Origin: Merluccius polli
Lineage: Eukaryota; Chordata; Actinopteri; Gadiformes; Merlucciidae
Assembly (NCBI GenBank): GCA_030340625.1
Contig: JAOPHQ010001138.1
Location: forward strand, 1-64,000
Length of the DNA stretch: 64,000 nucleotides
Direction of reading: 5' to 3'
Shown here piece by piece: positions 41,901 to 50,847 of the stretch. Numbering within the stretch: position 1 is the first letter of the stretch; each line of letters begins with the position of its first letter. The notes under the pieces are model-generated. The model did no database searches, was not told the origin of the DNA, and saw only the letters and a program-made list of their open reading frames with translations. Position numbers and translations under genes: made by a program.

Positions 41901-44653
41901 GGTGCAATTTGTGAGGAAAAGCACATGGAGTGCTTGTCAAGACTGAAGACAACAGATCACAGTGTTGGAAGAATCCGGTTTGATTTTCCTGATGGTTATA
42001 ATATATCTAACATTTTTTAAGTTGAGGTTTATTTATTTGACAATTCACTTTAAATGCAACACCAATTTACATGCACAATTAAAAGAGTATCAAGTCACAG
42101 GACTTATTTCCATTGTGGTCCTTGTAGTTAGATGTTTTGCAGGTGTGTGCATGTACATGCGCGTGGAGATAGTGGAGTATGTCTGGTCCATACTAAAACC
42201 TATACTAAAACTGGTCCATAATATAACCTCTACTAAAACTGGTCCATACTATAACCTCTACTAAAACTGGTCCATACTATAACCTATACTAAAACTGGTC
42301 CATACTAAAAACCTATACCGGTACATTTAATGAGCTACATACAACCCTGCCTACACAACTGTCTTCACAGGGGTATGTTATCTAAAAGCCAGTGTTTCCG
42401 TGTTGCCTTAAATTTAATGCTATTAGGAACATTATTCCATTCCTGGGTATCTGAAAGAACTTTTACCCATCTGGCTACTTATCCTTACCAGCGTCAGATT
42501 TGCTACACTAGACCTGGTGTTGTGCCTGTGAGCCTCTCTGACCTGACCTGCGGAAAGAAGTAGAAGAAGTAATTTGGGGCTACACCATTTACAATTGTGT
42601 GAACCTGACAGAGTTTTAACTGTCATTAGTCTGGACTCCACAGGGAGCCAGTTTAATATTTTGGACTTAATTTGCTTAATTTGGTATCCGTCTTCAAGAC
42701 ACATAACTCAGAACATGGATATAAAATGGGGGCAGGATGGTAACTAGACTAGGGTGTCCGACTCACAGTTGAAAAGTACTGGATTCGATCTCCAATGTCC
42801 GCATTCTACCTGTAGGCATCCTACAGCAATGTGCCTTACCCCTACCTGCTCCTTAATGACCTGTATCTGAATTCACTGTATGAAGCTTTGGATAAAAGCA
42901 TCTGCTCAATGACTTCATAGTAAATAGTTAATAAGCACCACCCACCTGTCTTCAGTAAGTCTCATGAGAGTCCTCCCCTCGGTGGAGAACACAATGAAAG
43001 ACATCCGCAGCTGTGGGCTGAGATGAAGAGGGACATTCTTATAGATGAGCAATGCTCATTCAAAAGGCATGCATTGCATCAATTCATGTTGCTTGTGTTT
43101 GAGATCAATGTAGACAGATGGAGGAGAAACTTTCTTTTTTTACCTGATAAACTTGTGAGCGAGATGTTCTACAAAGTGATAGATTTCAGTCCAGTGATTC
43201 TGTACACTCCCAGATCTACAAACAAAAACGACAGGGGAAGCTAAAAAATGACACATTCTGGTGTTAAACAGATCTGAGGTGACGATAGAAAATGAGCTAA
43301 AATATGTATTTATATCAACACAGGAGGTCGACCTAATGGTGCCTAGAATGAACATTCTACCATCCTGATGTTCTTCATTTGGAAACGTTTTTGCTCATTT
43401 CCCTGATGTCAACTGTTGTCATCATCTCTCCTCAAAGCCTGAGGCCAGCAGAGCACTATGAGTCTTTGGCATAGTTGAGATAGACAGAATGCTTGTGATT
43501 TTCTAACAGCACAGCAGTTCCATGCTGGGGAGAAAGAATGATGTCATCGCTTTGCTTTCTCAGATTACTATCGATGTTTTCACAACGCTCCGGCAGTGAC
43601 CTCAGTGTTAGTGAGGATAAATTAACCCTCATTATGCCCACATGTCTGCGCGAGTCTGCTCTCTAACACAAGGGTTAACTCAGCCTGCATGTGTACAACC
43701 ACAGTCCCAGTCAGAGTTGTGTGAAAGGGGCGATGGCTGCATGGTCTGTCTCTCTATCCTTGCTGCATGGCTGCAGATTCCAGAAGTCCTCAATAGATTC
43801 AGCCTTATTCAATGAATACATTTGAGTTTTTAAGTTCAAGTCAAAAAGCATTGTTTTCAGAGCTGTGGAGATAAAGCGCCACATATAAAATAATAAAATA
43901 GTACAGTGCTTCTAGGATTTTAGGAGTTCAATTTAACCCCCCCTCTTACTCCTCCCCAACACATCTCCCAGAACACCTCCTCCCCATAGTTTCCATGACA
44001 CAAGTCCCAGCAAAAGCAGCCGAGGCCAAATAGGCTGAGGCGTTGGAACATCTGGACCTAATGGAGAAGGGGCTGTGTCGACACAGAGAGAGAGAGAGAG
44101 AGAGTGTAAGAGAGCGAGAGAGAGAGAGATTACAAAAGAACAGTGAGGGACTAAAGAGTGAGGGAAGAGGGAGCCACATGAAGTAAATGGGTCATCACTA
44201 CACAGTAGATGGGAGAAAGCATTTGCAGAAGAAAATGGAAAGGGAAAAAGTACAGGTAGTCTGTACAACCACACCGGTTGTACAGACTACAGTAGTGTTA
44301 ATACATAATGTGTGTGACGTAAATTCATACACTGCACATCAAAGGTGACCATTGTTCTTTGTTACTCTTTCCACCCCTTCACAAAGTATTTGAACTGTGT
44401 CAGTATAGCTATTAATATGTGGGGCATGTGGAAAATACATCAACATCTGTTTTCATGCCAAAATAATGTCAGAATCATGAAACCCGCACCTGAACTTGGG
44501 ATAAAATGAATCAAATAAAACTGCAGCTTGCAAATCCGATTTTAGATACAGGTTTTACATTTTCAGAATCTGCACAAAGGCAACTAAAATAATATATTCA
44601 CACTCTAGCTACATTTCCTCTTTATCATGATGTACTACAAACCCATTGGCAAC

Positions 44654-44694
<41 letters not shown>

Positions 44695-45065
44695 GTAATT
44701 GCTGCAATAACCAGCAAAAGCCAGGTGATTATCACTAACTTCAAACTAACTTTAAAAGTAAACACTTGTTTTGACTCCATCAATGATAATGCCAAATGAA
44801 TTGATCGTAGATTCGGAGTTATCATTGATCAGCTTTGTGTGTGCGTGCATAAATGTGCAGGCATGTGTGTGCGTGCGTGCATTTGTGCGTGCGTGCGTTC
44901 AGATGAACCGACTCACTTGTCCAAAACAAAATAAAGGTCAAAACCCCCGATGCATGAGGCCGAGACGGCCTGCCTGGTGTCGTGGTTAAGGTCATTATTC
45001 CCAGCAGTAAGCACTACCAGCACGGCGCCCAACAACCACGACCACGACCTGCGGCTCCAGCACAT
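24993..45065 (-). CDS. antxr1: ANTXR1 / TEM8 (von Willebrand A-domain receptor), complete, 18 exons
   Basis: Single-pass membrane receptor that binds extracellular matrix collagen and links to actin. Exons in transcript order: 44917-45065, 43144-43215, 42946-43017, 41476-41557, 41287-41320, 40795-40874, 39886-39954, 39597-39677, 38758-38818, 37450-37548, 34477-34546, 34271-34349, 33945-34040, 31976-32017, 31299-31394, 30839-31006, 29767-29847, 24993-25484. Total 1923 nt, 640 residues (human 564). A signal peptide covers about residues 1-22. The vWA domain has the MIDAS motif DKSGS at 49-53, Thr117 and ALTDGE at 146-151. A transmembrane helix lies near 321-342 (VLLWWFWPLCC). The cytosolic juxtamembrane part is highly conserved (KKKWPTVDASYYGGRG, KLDALWVLLRKGYDRVSV). 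The proline-rich tail, 478-640, is nearly twice the human length and contains QGTLPPTP repeats. Convergent with GFPT1, as in human. Confidence 0.95.
25547..25734. mobile_element. piggyBac-like MITE, copy 2
   Basis: Left end AGCCCAAAGCACGCG after TTAA (25543-25546). Right end GTGTGCTTTGGGC before TTAA (25735-25738). Same family as 12879-13051. It lies in ANTXR1 intron 17, just upstream (+ coordinates) of the last exon. Confidence 0.75.
26525..26723. mobile_element. hAT MITE with 8-bp target duplication
   Basis: Starts CAGGGCCGGCCC and ends GGGCCGGCACTG, inverted repeats with one mismatch. It is flanked by identical CAATGGAC at 26517-26524 and 26724-26731. The interior carries a C run (about 26628-26646) and duplicated CGCTCAACAATCGCGCA. 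Non-coding, in ANTXR1 intron 17. Confidence 0.88.
26772..28155. mobile_element. Putative DNA element bounded by TATACCATGGCC ends
   Basis: TATACCATGGCC (26772-26783) and GGCCATGGTATA (28144-28155) form a perfect 12-base terminal inverted repeat around the minisatellite below. Family and target duplication were not established, and related-looking sequence continues to about 28250. Confidence 0.45.
26961..27942. repeat. 52-53-bp minisatellite, about 18-19 copies
   Basis: Tandem units of the type GTCGTTACTAAGATCATCTC ... GGAGTAATAAGGTAACGTT, with a limited set of variants (ATCATC / TTGTC / ATCGTC; CTGG / CCGG / CAGAG). It lies in the last intron of ANTXR1. Confidence 0.95.
29328..29348. repeat. 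(G)21 run
   Basis: Homopolymer G tract in ANTXR1 intron 17. Confidence 0.9.
30600..30775 (+). mobile_element. tRNA-derived SINE
   Basis: Degenerate A-box (GTAGTGGCTAAGGCGG) and B-box (GGGCTTCCATCCTCG), followed by the fish SINE tail type GCTTTGGATTGAAGTGTCTGC. Similar to 42725-42920. Located in ANTXR1 intron 16. Confidence 0.65.
30808..30831. repeat. (G)24 run next to the ANTXR1 exon 16 donor
   Basis: On the ANTXR1 strand this is a C run that begins 7 bases inside the intron, right after the donor GTACCAA. Confidence 0.9.
33333..33510. mobile_element. MITE with long terminal inverted repeats
   Basis: The left arm (CCCTATTTTACCACCAG, then GTGTGAGTGTGATTAGCC) is repeated in inverted form on the right (about 33473-33510). 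Arms are about 37 bases with one or two mismatches. Non-coding, in ANTXR1 intron 13. Confidence 0.75.
33590..33952. repeat. 41-bp minisatellite derived from an ANTXR1 splice junction
   Basis: Nine units (CCCTTCCCAGTGTATTAAAC, then CCACCCCAGTG...). The last unit overlaps the 5' splice site of ANTXR1 exon 13. On the minus strand every unit contains CACTGGGGTGGGTTTAATAC, nearly the same as the real junction CACTGTG|GTGGGTTTAATAC. Confidence 0.92.
35514..36018. mobile_element. hAT non-autonomous element (505 bp) with 8-bp target duplication
   Basis: Begins CAGTGTTGGGAACGCTACTT and ends TTATTCCAAACACTG. Identical CTGCCGAC flanks it at 35506-35513 and 36019-36026. The interior is rich in AAAGTAACT/AGTTACTTT motifs typical of a common fish hAT family. 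In ANTXR1 intron 10. Confidence 0.9.
38049..38663. mobile_element. hAT-like MITE (615 bp) carrying telomere-type repeats
   Basis: A long inverted repeat (GTCCTCCAACTCATACGCTC and onward, at least 33 bases) occurs at 38055 and ends at 38657. GTCTTGAT is present on both sides (38041-38048 and 38664-38671), giving an 8-base duplication if the element runs CA...TG. No ORF. In ANTXR1 intron 9. Confidence 0.8.
38209..38283. repeat. Interstitial TTAGGG repeats
   Basis: Two blocks of GGGTTA units (about 38209-38226 and 38255-38283) separated by a partial duplication of GATGAGCATTATGGGTGATA. They lie wholly inside the MITE at 38049-38663. Confidence 0.9.
38887..38943. repeat. (TCA)n microsatellite
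   Basis: Perfect trinucleotide run about 70 bases from ANTXR1 exon 9, on the intron 8 side. The poly-Ser ORF is an artefact. Confidence 0.92.
42185..42312. repeat. Minisatellite of about 28 bp
   Basis: About five copies of ACTGGTCCATACTATAACCT plus CTACTAAA, in ANTXR1 intron 3. Confidence 0.88.
42725..42920 (+). mobile_element. tRNA-derived SINE
   Basis: B-box-like GGATTCGATCTCC, an A-box-like start (ATGGTAACTAGACTAGGGTG) and the tail GCTTTGGATAAAAGCATCTG, typical of fish SINEs. Located in ANTXR1 intron 3, just beside exon 3. Confidence 0.75.
44086..44130. repeat. (AG)n run
   Basis: Interrupted AG/GA dinucleotide run in ANTXR1 intron 1. Confidence 0.85.
44655..44692. repeat. (TC)n microsatellite
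   Basis: Perfect TC run in ANTXR1 intron 1, about 220 bases from exon 1. Confidence 0.9.
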
Positions 45066-45628
45066 CCTCCCAGTCTGACCAGATCCCACTCAGAGTGGAG
45101 ACCAGTGCAGCCACTTTGAACCAATCTTCAAGTTGCAATATCAAAGAAAATAATAATCCCTTGTCAAGTTGAAATCTTCTGTTTGCTGAAGATTTCCACG
45201 GACTAACTCTGTGGCCGCAAATTATTGGAGATAAAATACATGACAATGTACCTCGAGTTTAGTCGGAAAACCTTTTCACCGGGCGGAAAGTCGGTAGGCC
45301 TACGTGCACCGATACGCTGACAGCCTCACAGCCATGCAAAACCTTTTTATTTCAAAGTCCAAGTGCGTTTGAGACGCTCAGCAGAGAACTGCATATGAAG
45401 ACAAAGTTAGACATCTCTCTCTCCCTCTCTCCCTTCTCTCTCTCCCATCTCTCTCCCTCCCCCCCCCCCCTATCTCTCTCTCTCTCTCGCTCTCTCTCTC
45501 TCCGACTTGCTGTGAAAGAAACAAAACGCAGTAGACTTGCAGAGCTGCTGCCGCCATCTGCTGGTAGAGGGACGGAGAAGCTCGTCTCACAAATCTTCAT
45601 GAGCGCAAAAAAAGCCGTTATAAATCTG
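45066..45628 (-). promoter_or_regulatory. ANTXR1 5'UTR / promoter region with (TC)n tract
   Basis: Sequence immediately upstream of the ANTXR1 ATG (45065-45063, context GGGAGGATGT). It contains a long interrupted TC/CT tract at about 45413-45502 (GA-rich on the gene strand), the sort of element bound by GAGA-type factors. No TATA box could be assigned. Confidence 0.35.
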
Positions 45629-45815
45629 GTATTGCACAAAACTAGGATAAAGAAATCCAGGATAATTGAGCAAGCGCGGCTTGAACTAGTCTGCTCGGCG
45701 CATCCTGACTTAATTGGTTGCACGTTTGCCGAGCCAGGATAAAAAGGCGCGGCTATGTTAAGTCGGATGAAGATAGCTGGGATAAGGCGCGTTCACGGCA
45801 TACTTGAATAGACCT

Positions 45816-46250
45816 CTAGCCTAGAACTCTAGACACCCCCTAGCGGCAGCAAATGTATTTGGCAGCTAGGTAGGTCTAGCACGGCTCCGTCGGCTTTTTG
45901 GTGCTGGAAACACCAAGTATGTCAGACCAATCACAGCGTGAGGGGCGGAGTCGAAAGCCGGGCTACTTAATGACGATAGAGATGCGACGGTTCCGTGTTA
46001 GAGGTAAACAATGGCTGCTGCTGCTGCTGGTGAACGGTTGTCTTTCGAGTCGGCTTTGGCCGCGACTCTTCAAGACTTGAAGTTAACATTTTATTTGAGA
46101 AAAGAACAAAGAACGGCACTGAAGTCTTTCCTCGAAAATAAATATGTATTCGGAGTTTTGATTAATTACGTAGTCAGAGCGACGGCTCTGACTACGTCAC
46201 CTTCTTCGTTGCTCTGATTGGTTGTAGCGCTATCCTATTGCGTGCAGAGG
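45816..46250 (+). mobile_element. Dispersed transposon, copy 2, internally deleted
   Basis: Left terminus near TAGCCTAGAACTCTAGACAC, inverted copy of 1-236. It includes a short ORF (46011-46217) and a hairpin ACGTAGTCAGAGC / GCTCTGACTACGT at about 46169-46198. The right end is not firmly placed. Confidence 0.6.
46011..46217 (+). pseudogene. Truncated helicase-like N-terminus
   Basis: Reads MAAAAAGERLSFESALAA and then LRKEQRTALKSFLENKYVFGVL. That resembles the Q-motif region of RecQ-type helicases (EQ..AL..FL..KDVFAVLPTG), which are carried by many repeated fish genes. The frame departs from the family exactly where the Walker A loop should follow, at the hairpin, and stops soon after. So the ATPase core is deleted. 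Similarity is judged by eye. Confidence 0.4.
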
Positions 46251-46262
46251 GAACTTGAAAGG

Positions 46263-46465
46263 TCCGGGGGGCTTATGATCGCGCTCGCACCCCCCCCCCC
46301 CCCCCCCCCCCCCGTCGGCACTAGGTCCGGGTGGGTTATGATCGCGCTCGCACCCCCCCCCCCCCCCCCCCCCCCCACCCCACCCCGTCAGACATGATAA
46401 CATAGGGGCCCCAAATTTTTATCTCGCATAGGGCCCCCAGACAGCTAGAAACGGCCCTGGGTGAT
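46263..46465. mobile_element. hAT-like fragment with duplicated C runs
   Basis: TTATGATCGCGCTCGCACCC occurs twice, each time followed by a long C run. The right side GGGGCCCCAAATTTTTATCT ... AACGGCCCTG resembles the end of the hAT MITE at 26525-26723 (GGGCCCC near a GGCCSG terminus). The left end is not found. Confidence 0.45.
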
Positions 46466-46710
46466 ATCATAATTAGGCTACAATTAAAGGACTAAAGGAG
46501 TTACTTTTCAAGTCCACTAATCAACTGTTGTACACTTTACTTTAAAAGTGCCCAGTAGAGGTGCATGTTATTCCGGAAATAGTATAATTAAGTGCAACTG
46601 CAAACAATTATCCACAATGTGTAATTTATTATTTTTCTCATGTTACCTTCTTATCTATTTTATCTTTCTATCCTTTATAAAGAACAAACTTGTCTGGCCA
46701 TAAAAGGACC

Positions 46711-47232
46711 TAGCCTGGCTCCGCCCTCCGACGTACTTCCGCTCAATTTTCATTTCCCTTCAGTACTCTGTCTGGGTTTTCGGCATATTCGCGGGTTTTC
46801 TCCCGGTAAAGTTTTACCTGTCCAATCAGCGAACAGAGGGAGTGGCTGAGAACGATGACGTTGAAGTCGTGCGCTAGTTTGAGTTTTAGTACATTCGCCT
46901 GACATTTCCAATTGTTCCGTTTACTCTTAAATTCAAAGTACAAAACCTGCAGCTCTCGTTGACATCCATCTTCACACTCTACTCTGTTCATTGCAATGAG
47001 GTATCACGGATATAGTTGTTGTTGGTCTGGGGTCTGGGCGGCTACGTCATGACATACGTCACGACCAAACGTTAGCGATTGGTTATGGCAGATTCGGAGT
47101 GGCACTGGGCAGATCCAATAGTTTTAAACTTCAACAGAGCACCCGCCTTCAGTTAGTTAACAATTGTCAATGGTGAGTGGCCAGACTCTCTGTACAAATG
47201 AAATGTAGTACGAGAGGCTGGTGACCAGGCTA
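46711..47232. mobile_element. MITE with 9-bp target duplication, copy 1 (intact)
   Basis: Starts TAGCCTGGCTCCGCC and ends GGTGACCAGGCTA. Flanked by AAAAGGACC (46702-46710) and ATAAGGACC (47233-47241), nine bases with one mismatch. A 9-base duplication fits Mutator-like elements. It is the uninterrupted reference for the split copy at 48986-58149. Confidence 0.8.
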
Positions 47233-47257
47233 ATAAGGACCTGGCAGCAAGTTAAAA

Positions 47258-48480
47258 TTAAATATAAGAACATTTTGCAGGCTGGTAAGTGACTTTAAAG
47301 TAGATAGCAGTGAACAAATGAGGTGAATAGGTGTCTGCTGACATGTTGAATGTCTGTATGATTGTAGCAGTTAAAAGCCCATAGAACTGGCACAGGGGGG
47401 CGGCCCACCAAGCCAGGATATGACCCCAGCGGAGGAGCTGGCACTCCCTGGAGGGACAGTAACAGACTCTGTCCCAGCCACAGAAACTGTCCGCTTCATA
47501 CAAGGTACATATTGCAGACTGCAGTACTACTGCACATGCAGCAATAACATCACAGGCCCTGTCCGGGGAAACCCTCAGGTGGTGCAGGCACTGAAACCGA
47601 GATTTCAGAAGGCCGAAGGTCATCTCGATACGAGCCCTTGTTTTGTTGTGTGCATGGTCGTAGGCCTGCTGTGATGGGGTTTGGGGGTCCGCAAGGGGAG
47701 TCAAGAGGAATGACTCGCAGGTGTATCCTTTGTCTCCCAGCAGCACACCAGAGAATGTGCCTGATAATACAAGATATAATTTAGGAAACACGGCAGTTAC
47801 ACACTCATGATGTCCAAGGTGCTTACAGTACAAATAAAATGTGTGGCTTACCTTGTGAAAGTCACTCGTAAATTGGACTAGCCCGAAAGACTCTGGAGTC
47901 ATGCACTTTGCCTCTAAATTGCTGACAAGGCAGTCAGCATCACCGATCATCTGAAATGTTAAGTTGTAACCTATTTAGGTCATTAAATGCACATAATTAA
48001 TTTATGTAGGTCATAATAACCACAAATCACTCTTACCTGAACATTGATGCTGTGGAAGGATTTCCTGTTAATGTAATTTCCCTCATGTTCTCCTGAGAGG
48101 TCTTCTGTGGCCAGGGAAGGTGATGAATATGTTGCTGAATGACTTCAGTGCCAGACAAACGCGTCTTATTGTGCGGCAAATGGTTCCTTTATTGAGGTTC
48201 TCTGCATCCCCAACTGAATAAAGGAAGCTCCCACTTGCAAACCATCTCAATGTAACACAGACCATCTGTGGTACAGTGAGAGCATGGCTTCGCGCCGTCT
48301 GGTGCTGTATTTTTGGACCTTATCTTAGTCCATCACCTGAGAATCTGTATCTCTCATTGAGATAGTCATCTCCAAAGGCCAATGGGTCTGACCTGTCCCG
48401 GAAGACTCTTTCATTAAATGCTCGTCTGAGGATTAGGGCTTCCTCATCCAGTACATCCTCCAAAAAAGGGCAAGTCATTA
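47258..48480 (-). pseudogene. HARBI1-like Harbinger transposase, decayed
   Basis: Pieces on the minus strand follow the order of the family. An N-terminal segment (LRRAFNERVFRDRSDPLAFGDDYLNERYRFS) occurs near 48320-48480. Next comes LTVPQMVCVTLRWFASGSFLYSVGDAENLNKGTICRTIRRV near 48165-48270. The DDE nuclease end (GVLLGDKGYTCESFLLTPLADP, HNKTRARIEMTFGLLKSRFQCLHHLRV) lies near 47530-47750. In-frame stops after GDGLR and HRRPLRRT separate the parts, and the first catalytic aspartate block is not readable, so the gene is probably inactive. Some gaps could be introns. Confidence 0.75.
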
Positions 48481-49176
48481 TGAAGAGGGAACAGGTGAAT
48501 GGGAGTTGGACTTGTATATACTATATTGCCCTCGTCACAGATTTCATTGAAAATACCTTTGCAACTTCATCGGCTGTGTTTTGTAATCTCAATTACTGCA
48601 ATAAAACATATTTATGAAACCTCTGACAGCAATTTGACAAGCAGTCTTCATTAGCATAGCAATATAACACTTGGCCTGAGTAATAACACTTGAATCAATA
48701 TAAAAAACAGCCAACAGATTTAAATGAAATGAGAAATGACTAATATTTTAATTCAGGATAATTAAAATGATGCAACAAACTTAGAAAGACCATGAACATG
48801 CTGTAAAACACATTAATTCCTCACAGGATTGATGGTGGAAATACAGGTGAATCACTAGGATTAATCTTAGCCTGGCTGTTAGCCTGGTCTGGAGCAGGCT
48901 AGCTGCAGAGAATAACTCACCATGGTAACTTAGCCGGGTTAAGTTTGAGCTGCATTCATGCAACCGACTTGAGGCTAAATTCAGCTAGCCTGGCTCCGCC
49001 CACCTACGTACTTCCGCTCAATTTTCATTTCACTTCAGCACTAAGGTCTGGCGGTGCTGTATGGCAGAACGATTTCTTTTCCCTCAAATGTGCGTTCCAA
49101 TCAGCGAACAGGAGGCGCGGCCTGACAACAGTGACGTAGAGGTCGTGCGCGAATTTCAGTTATTGAGCGTAAGTAC

Positions 49177-49668
49177 CATAGACATCTTATACATAGACGG
49201 AGCATTGGCTGCTGTGGCGCGAGAAATTCGGCGGCCATCTTGGAGTGGTGATGGGGGAGGGGAGCAGCATAGATTGACAGTTGACACGTATGGCCAGGAG
49301 AAGAAAACATGGATGCCGAGCTGGTGTTCAGCGTATTCCTGCTCAAATGAGCGGACGGTCGAAAATAGAAATCGCGGGATTACATTTCACAAGTAAGATT
49401 TAACATTATACCGTACTATTGGTTATATTTTGTGAAAATAATATTACACGCCAAAACATGTGTCCTTTATCATAGCTACACGTATGACAAAAAAACGCGT
49501 GAAAATCAGTGGTATTCAGTGAGGTATGATTAATTAACACCCCCTCTTACTGCCTTACAAGTCCATCCCGTCCCTCGCGGATCACCACTCCAAGATGGCG
49601 GCCCCGCGTCTCGTCAGCGCCAGTAGGCAGTAGCGCTCGATGCTCCGTCTATGTATAAGATGTCTATG
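49177..49668 (+). mobile_element. P-type MITE with THAP exon
   Basis: Perfect 28-base terminal inverted repeats, beginning CATAGACATCTTATACATAG on both strands. Identical GTAAGTAC lies at 49169-49176 and 49669-49676, an 8-base duplication. Subterminal CGGCCATCTTGGAGTGGTGA is also inverted. P elements make 8-base duplications and encode THAP-domain transposases; a THAP first exon is present here. Confidence 0.88.
49313..49392 (+). CDS. THAP-domain first exon inside the P-type MITE
   Basis: Reads MPSWCSAYSCSNERTVEN, then RNRGITFH and AA|GTAAGA. This is the start of a THAP zinc finger: Met-Pro, Cys5 and Cys10 of the C2CH site, and the ITFHK turn. It ends at a strong 5' splice site exactly where THAP genes usually have their first intron. 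The rest of the transposase is missing, so alone it gives no product. Confidence 0.75.
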
Positions 49669-49879
49669 GTAAGTACGGAGGCGGGCGGAACCAGGCAAAT
49701 GCCAATGCTCACTGCATCTGCCGTTTGTATACTGCGCGCAACGTGGTTTCTGGCGCATGAAATACGTCACGACCAAACGTTAGCGATTGCCCACATAGGA
49801 AAATCTTTCTGGTCTTCTTATGGCCCAATCACCACTTTAAATTATGGTGGGATTACAGCAATGAATGCAGGGCCATGAC

Positions 49880-50083
49880 TGGTGCACACACCGGTTTGCC
49901 GAAGTCATGCCAACATATACCGGATGAAAGCCGGAACTGCACCAGAAAATACCCATACAATTACCAGAATTTCCCCATAACTGGCACACACACACAGGTT
50001 TGCCAAAGTCATACCGGATGAAAGCCAGAACTTCACCAGAAAATACCCATACAATTACCAGAATTTCCCCATAAATGGCCCAT
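49880..50083. repeat. Subterminal direct repeat of the EnSpm element
   Basis: CCGGATGAAAGCC ... CAGAAAATACCCATACAATT ... ACCAGAATTTCCCCATAA occurs twice, about 108 bases apart. Such subterminal repeats are usual transposase-binding sites in this superfamily. Confidence 0.7.
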
Positions 50084-50231
50084 ATAGAAAAAAAAGGTTA
50101 TTCTTGAACTTATTTTTAATTACAAAAAAAAACACACAGCTGTTGCATTTTTATAAATATGAAGACTTTATTTTGACATTGAAAAAAAGACATTCAGTTT
50201 TTTTTAATGAAAACATTTCAGAGTGTCTGTG

Positions 50232-50825
50232 CATTGGAAAAAGAATGAGAACTGAGAACGACAGACCATAGCGAAATGGCAGCCAACACAAACCATGCCT
50301 CCACTGGTTAGCACTGGCTGCCGTTTCACCATTTCATCCATGGTGCTCAGTTTTCACGTTCTTTTTCCTGATGGCAGCACTCCGTGATCTTGAACATTGG
50401 AAAAAGAATGAGAACTGAGCACGACAGACCATAGCGAAATGGCAGCCAACACAAACCATGCCTCCACTGGTTAGCACTGGCTGCCGTTTCACCATTTCAT
50501 CCATGTTGTGCTCAGTTTTCGCGTTCTTTTTCCTGATGGCAGCACTCTGTGATCTTGAACATTGGAAAAAGAATGAGAACGACATAGACCATAGCGAAAT
50601 GGCAGCCAACACAAACCATGCCTCCACTGGTTAGCACTGGCTGCCGTTTCACCATTTCATCCATGTTGTGCTCAGTTTTCGCGTTCTTTTTCCTGATGGC
50701 AGCACTCTGTGATCTTGAACATTGGAAAAAGAATGAGAACTGAGCACGACATAGACCATAGCGAAATGGCAGCCAACACAAACCATGCCTCCACTGGTTA
50801 GCACTGGCTGCCGTTTCACCATTCA
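50232..50825. repeat. Tandem array of about 163-bp hairpin units
   Basis: About 3.6 copies, starting at 50232, 50395, 50560 and 50720. Within each unit AAAAAGAATG, GAACTGAGCAC and GAAATGGCAGCC are matched by inverted GTTCTTTTT, GTGCTCAGTT and GGCTGCCGTTTC, so each copy can fold on itself. It begins 23 bases beyond the stop of the DUF4806 gene, in its 3'UTR or downstream. Confidence 0.88.
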
Positions 50826-50847
50826 TAACTGAAACGTCTCAGTGGAT

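Noticed and set aside
47420..47674. Plus-strand ORF MTPAEELALPGGTVTDS
   Set aside because: Antisense of the Harbinger transposase remnant.
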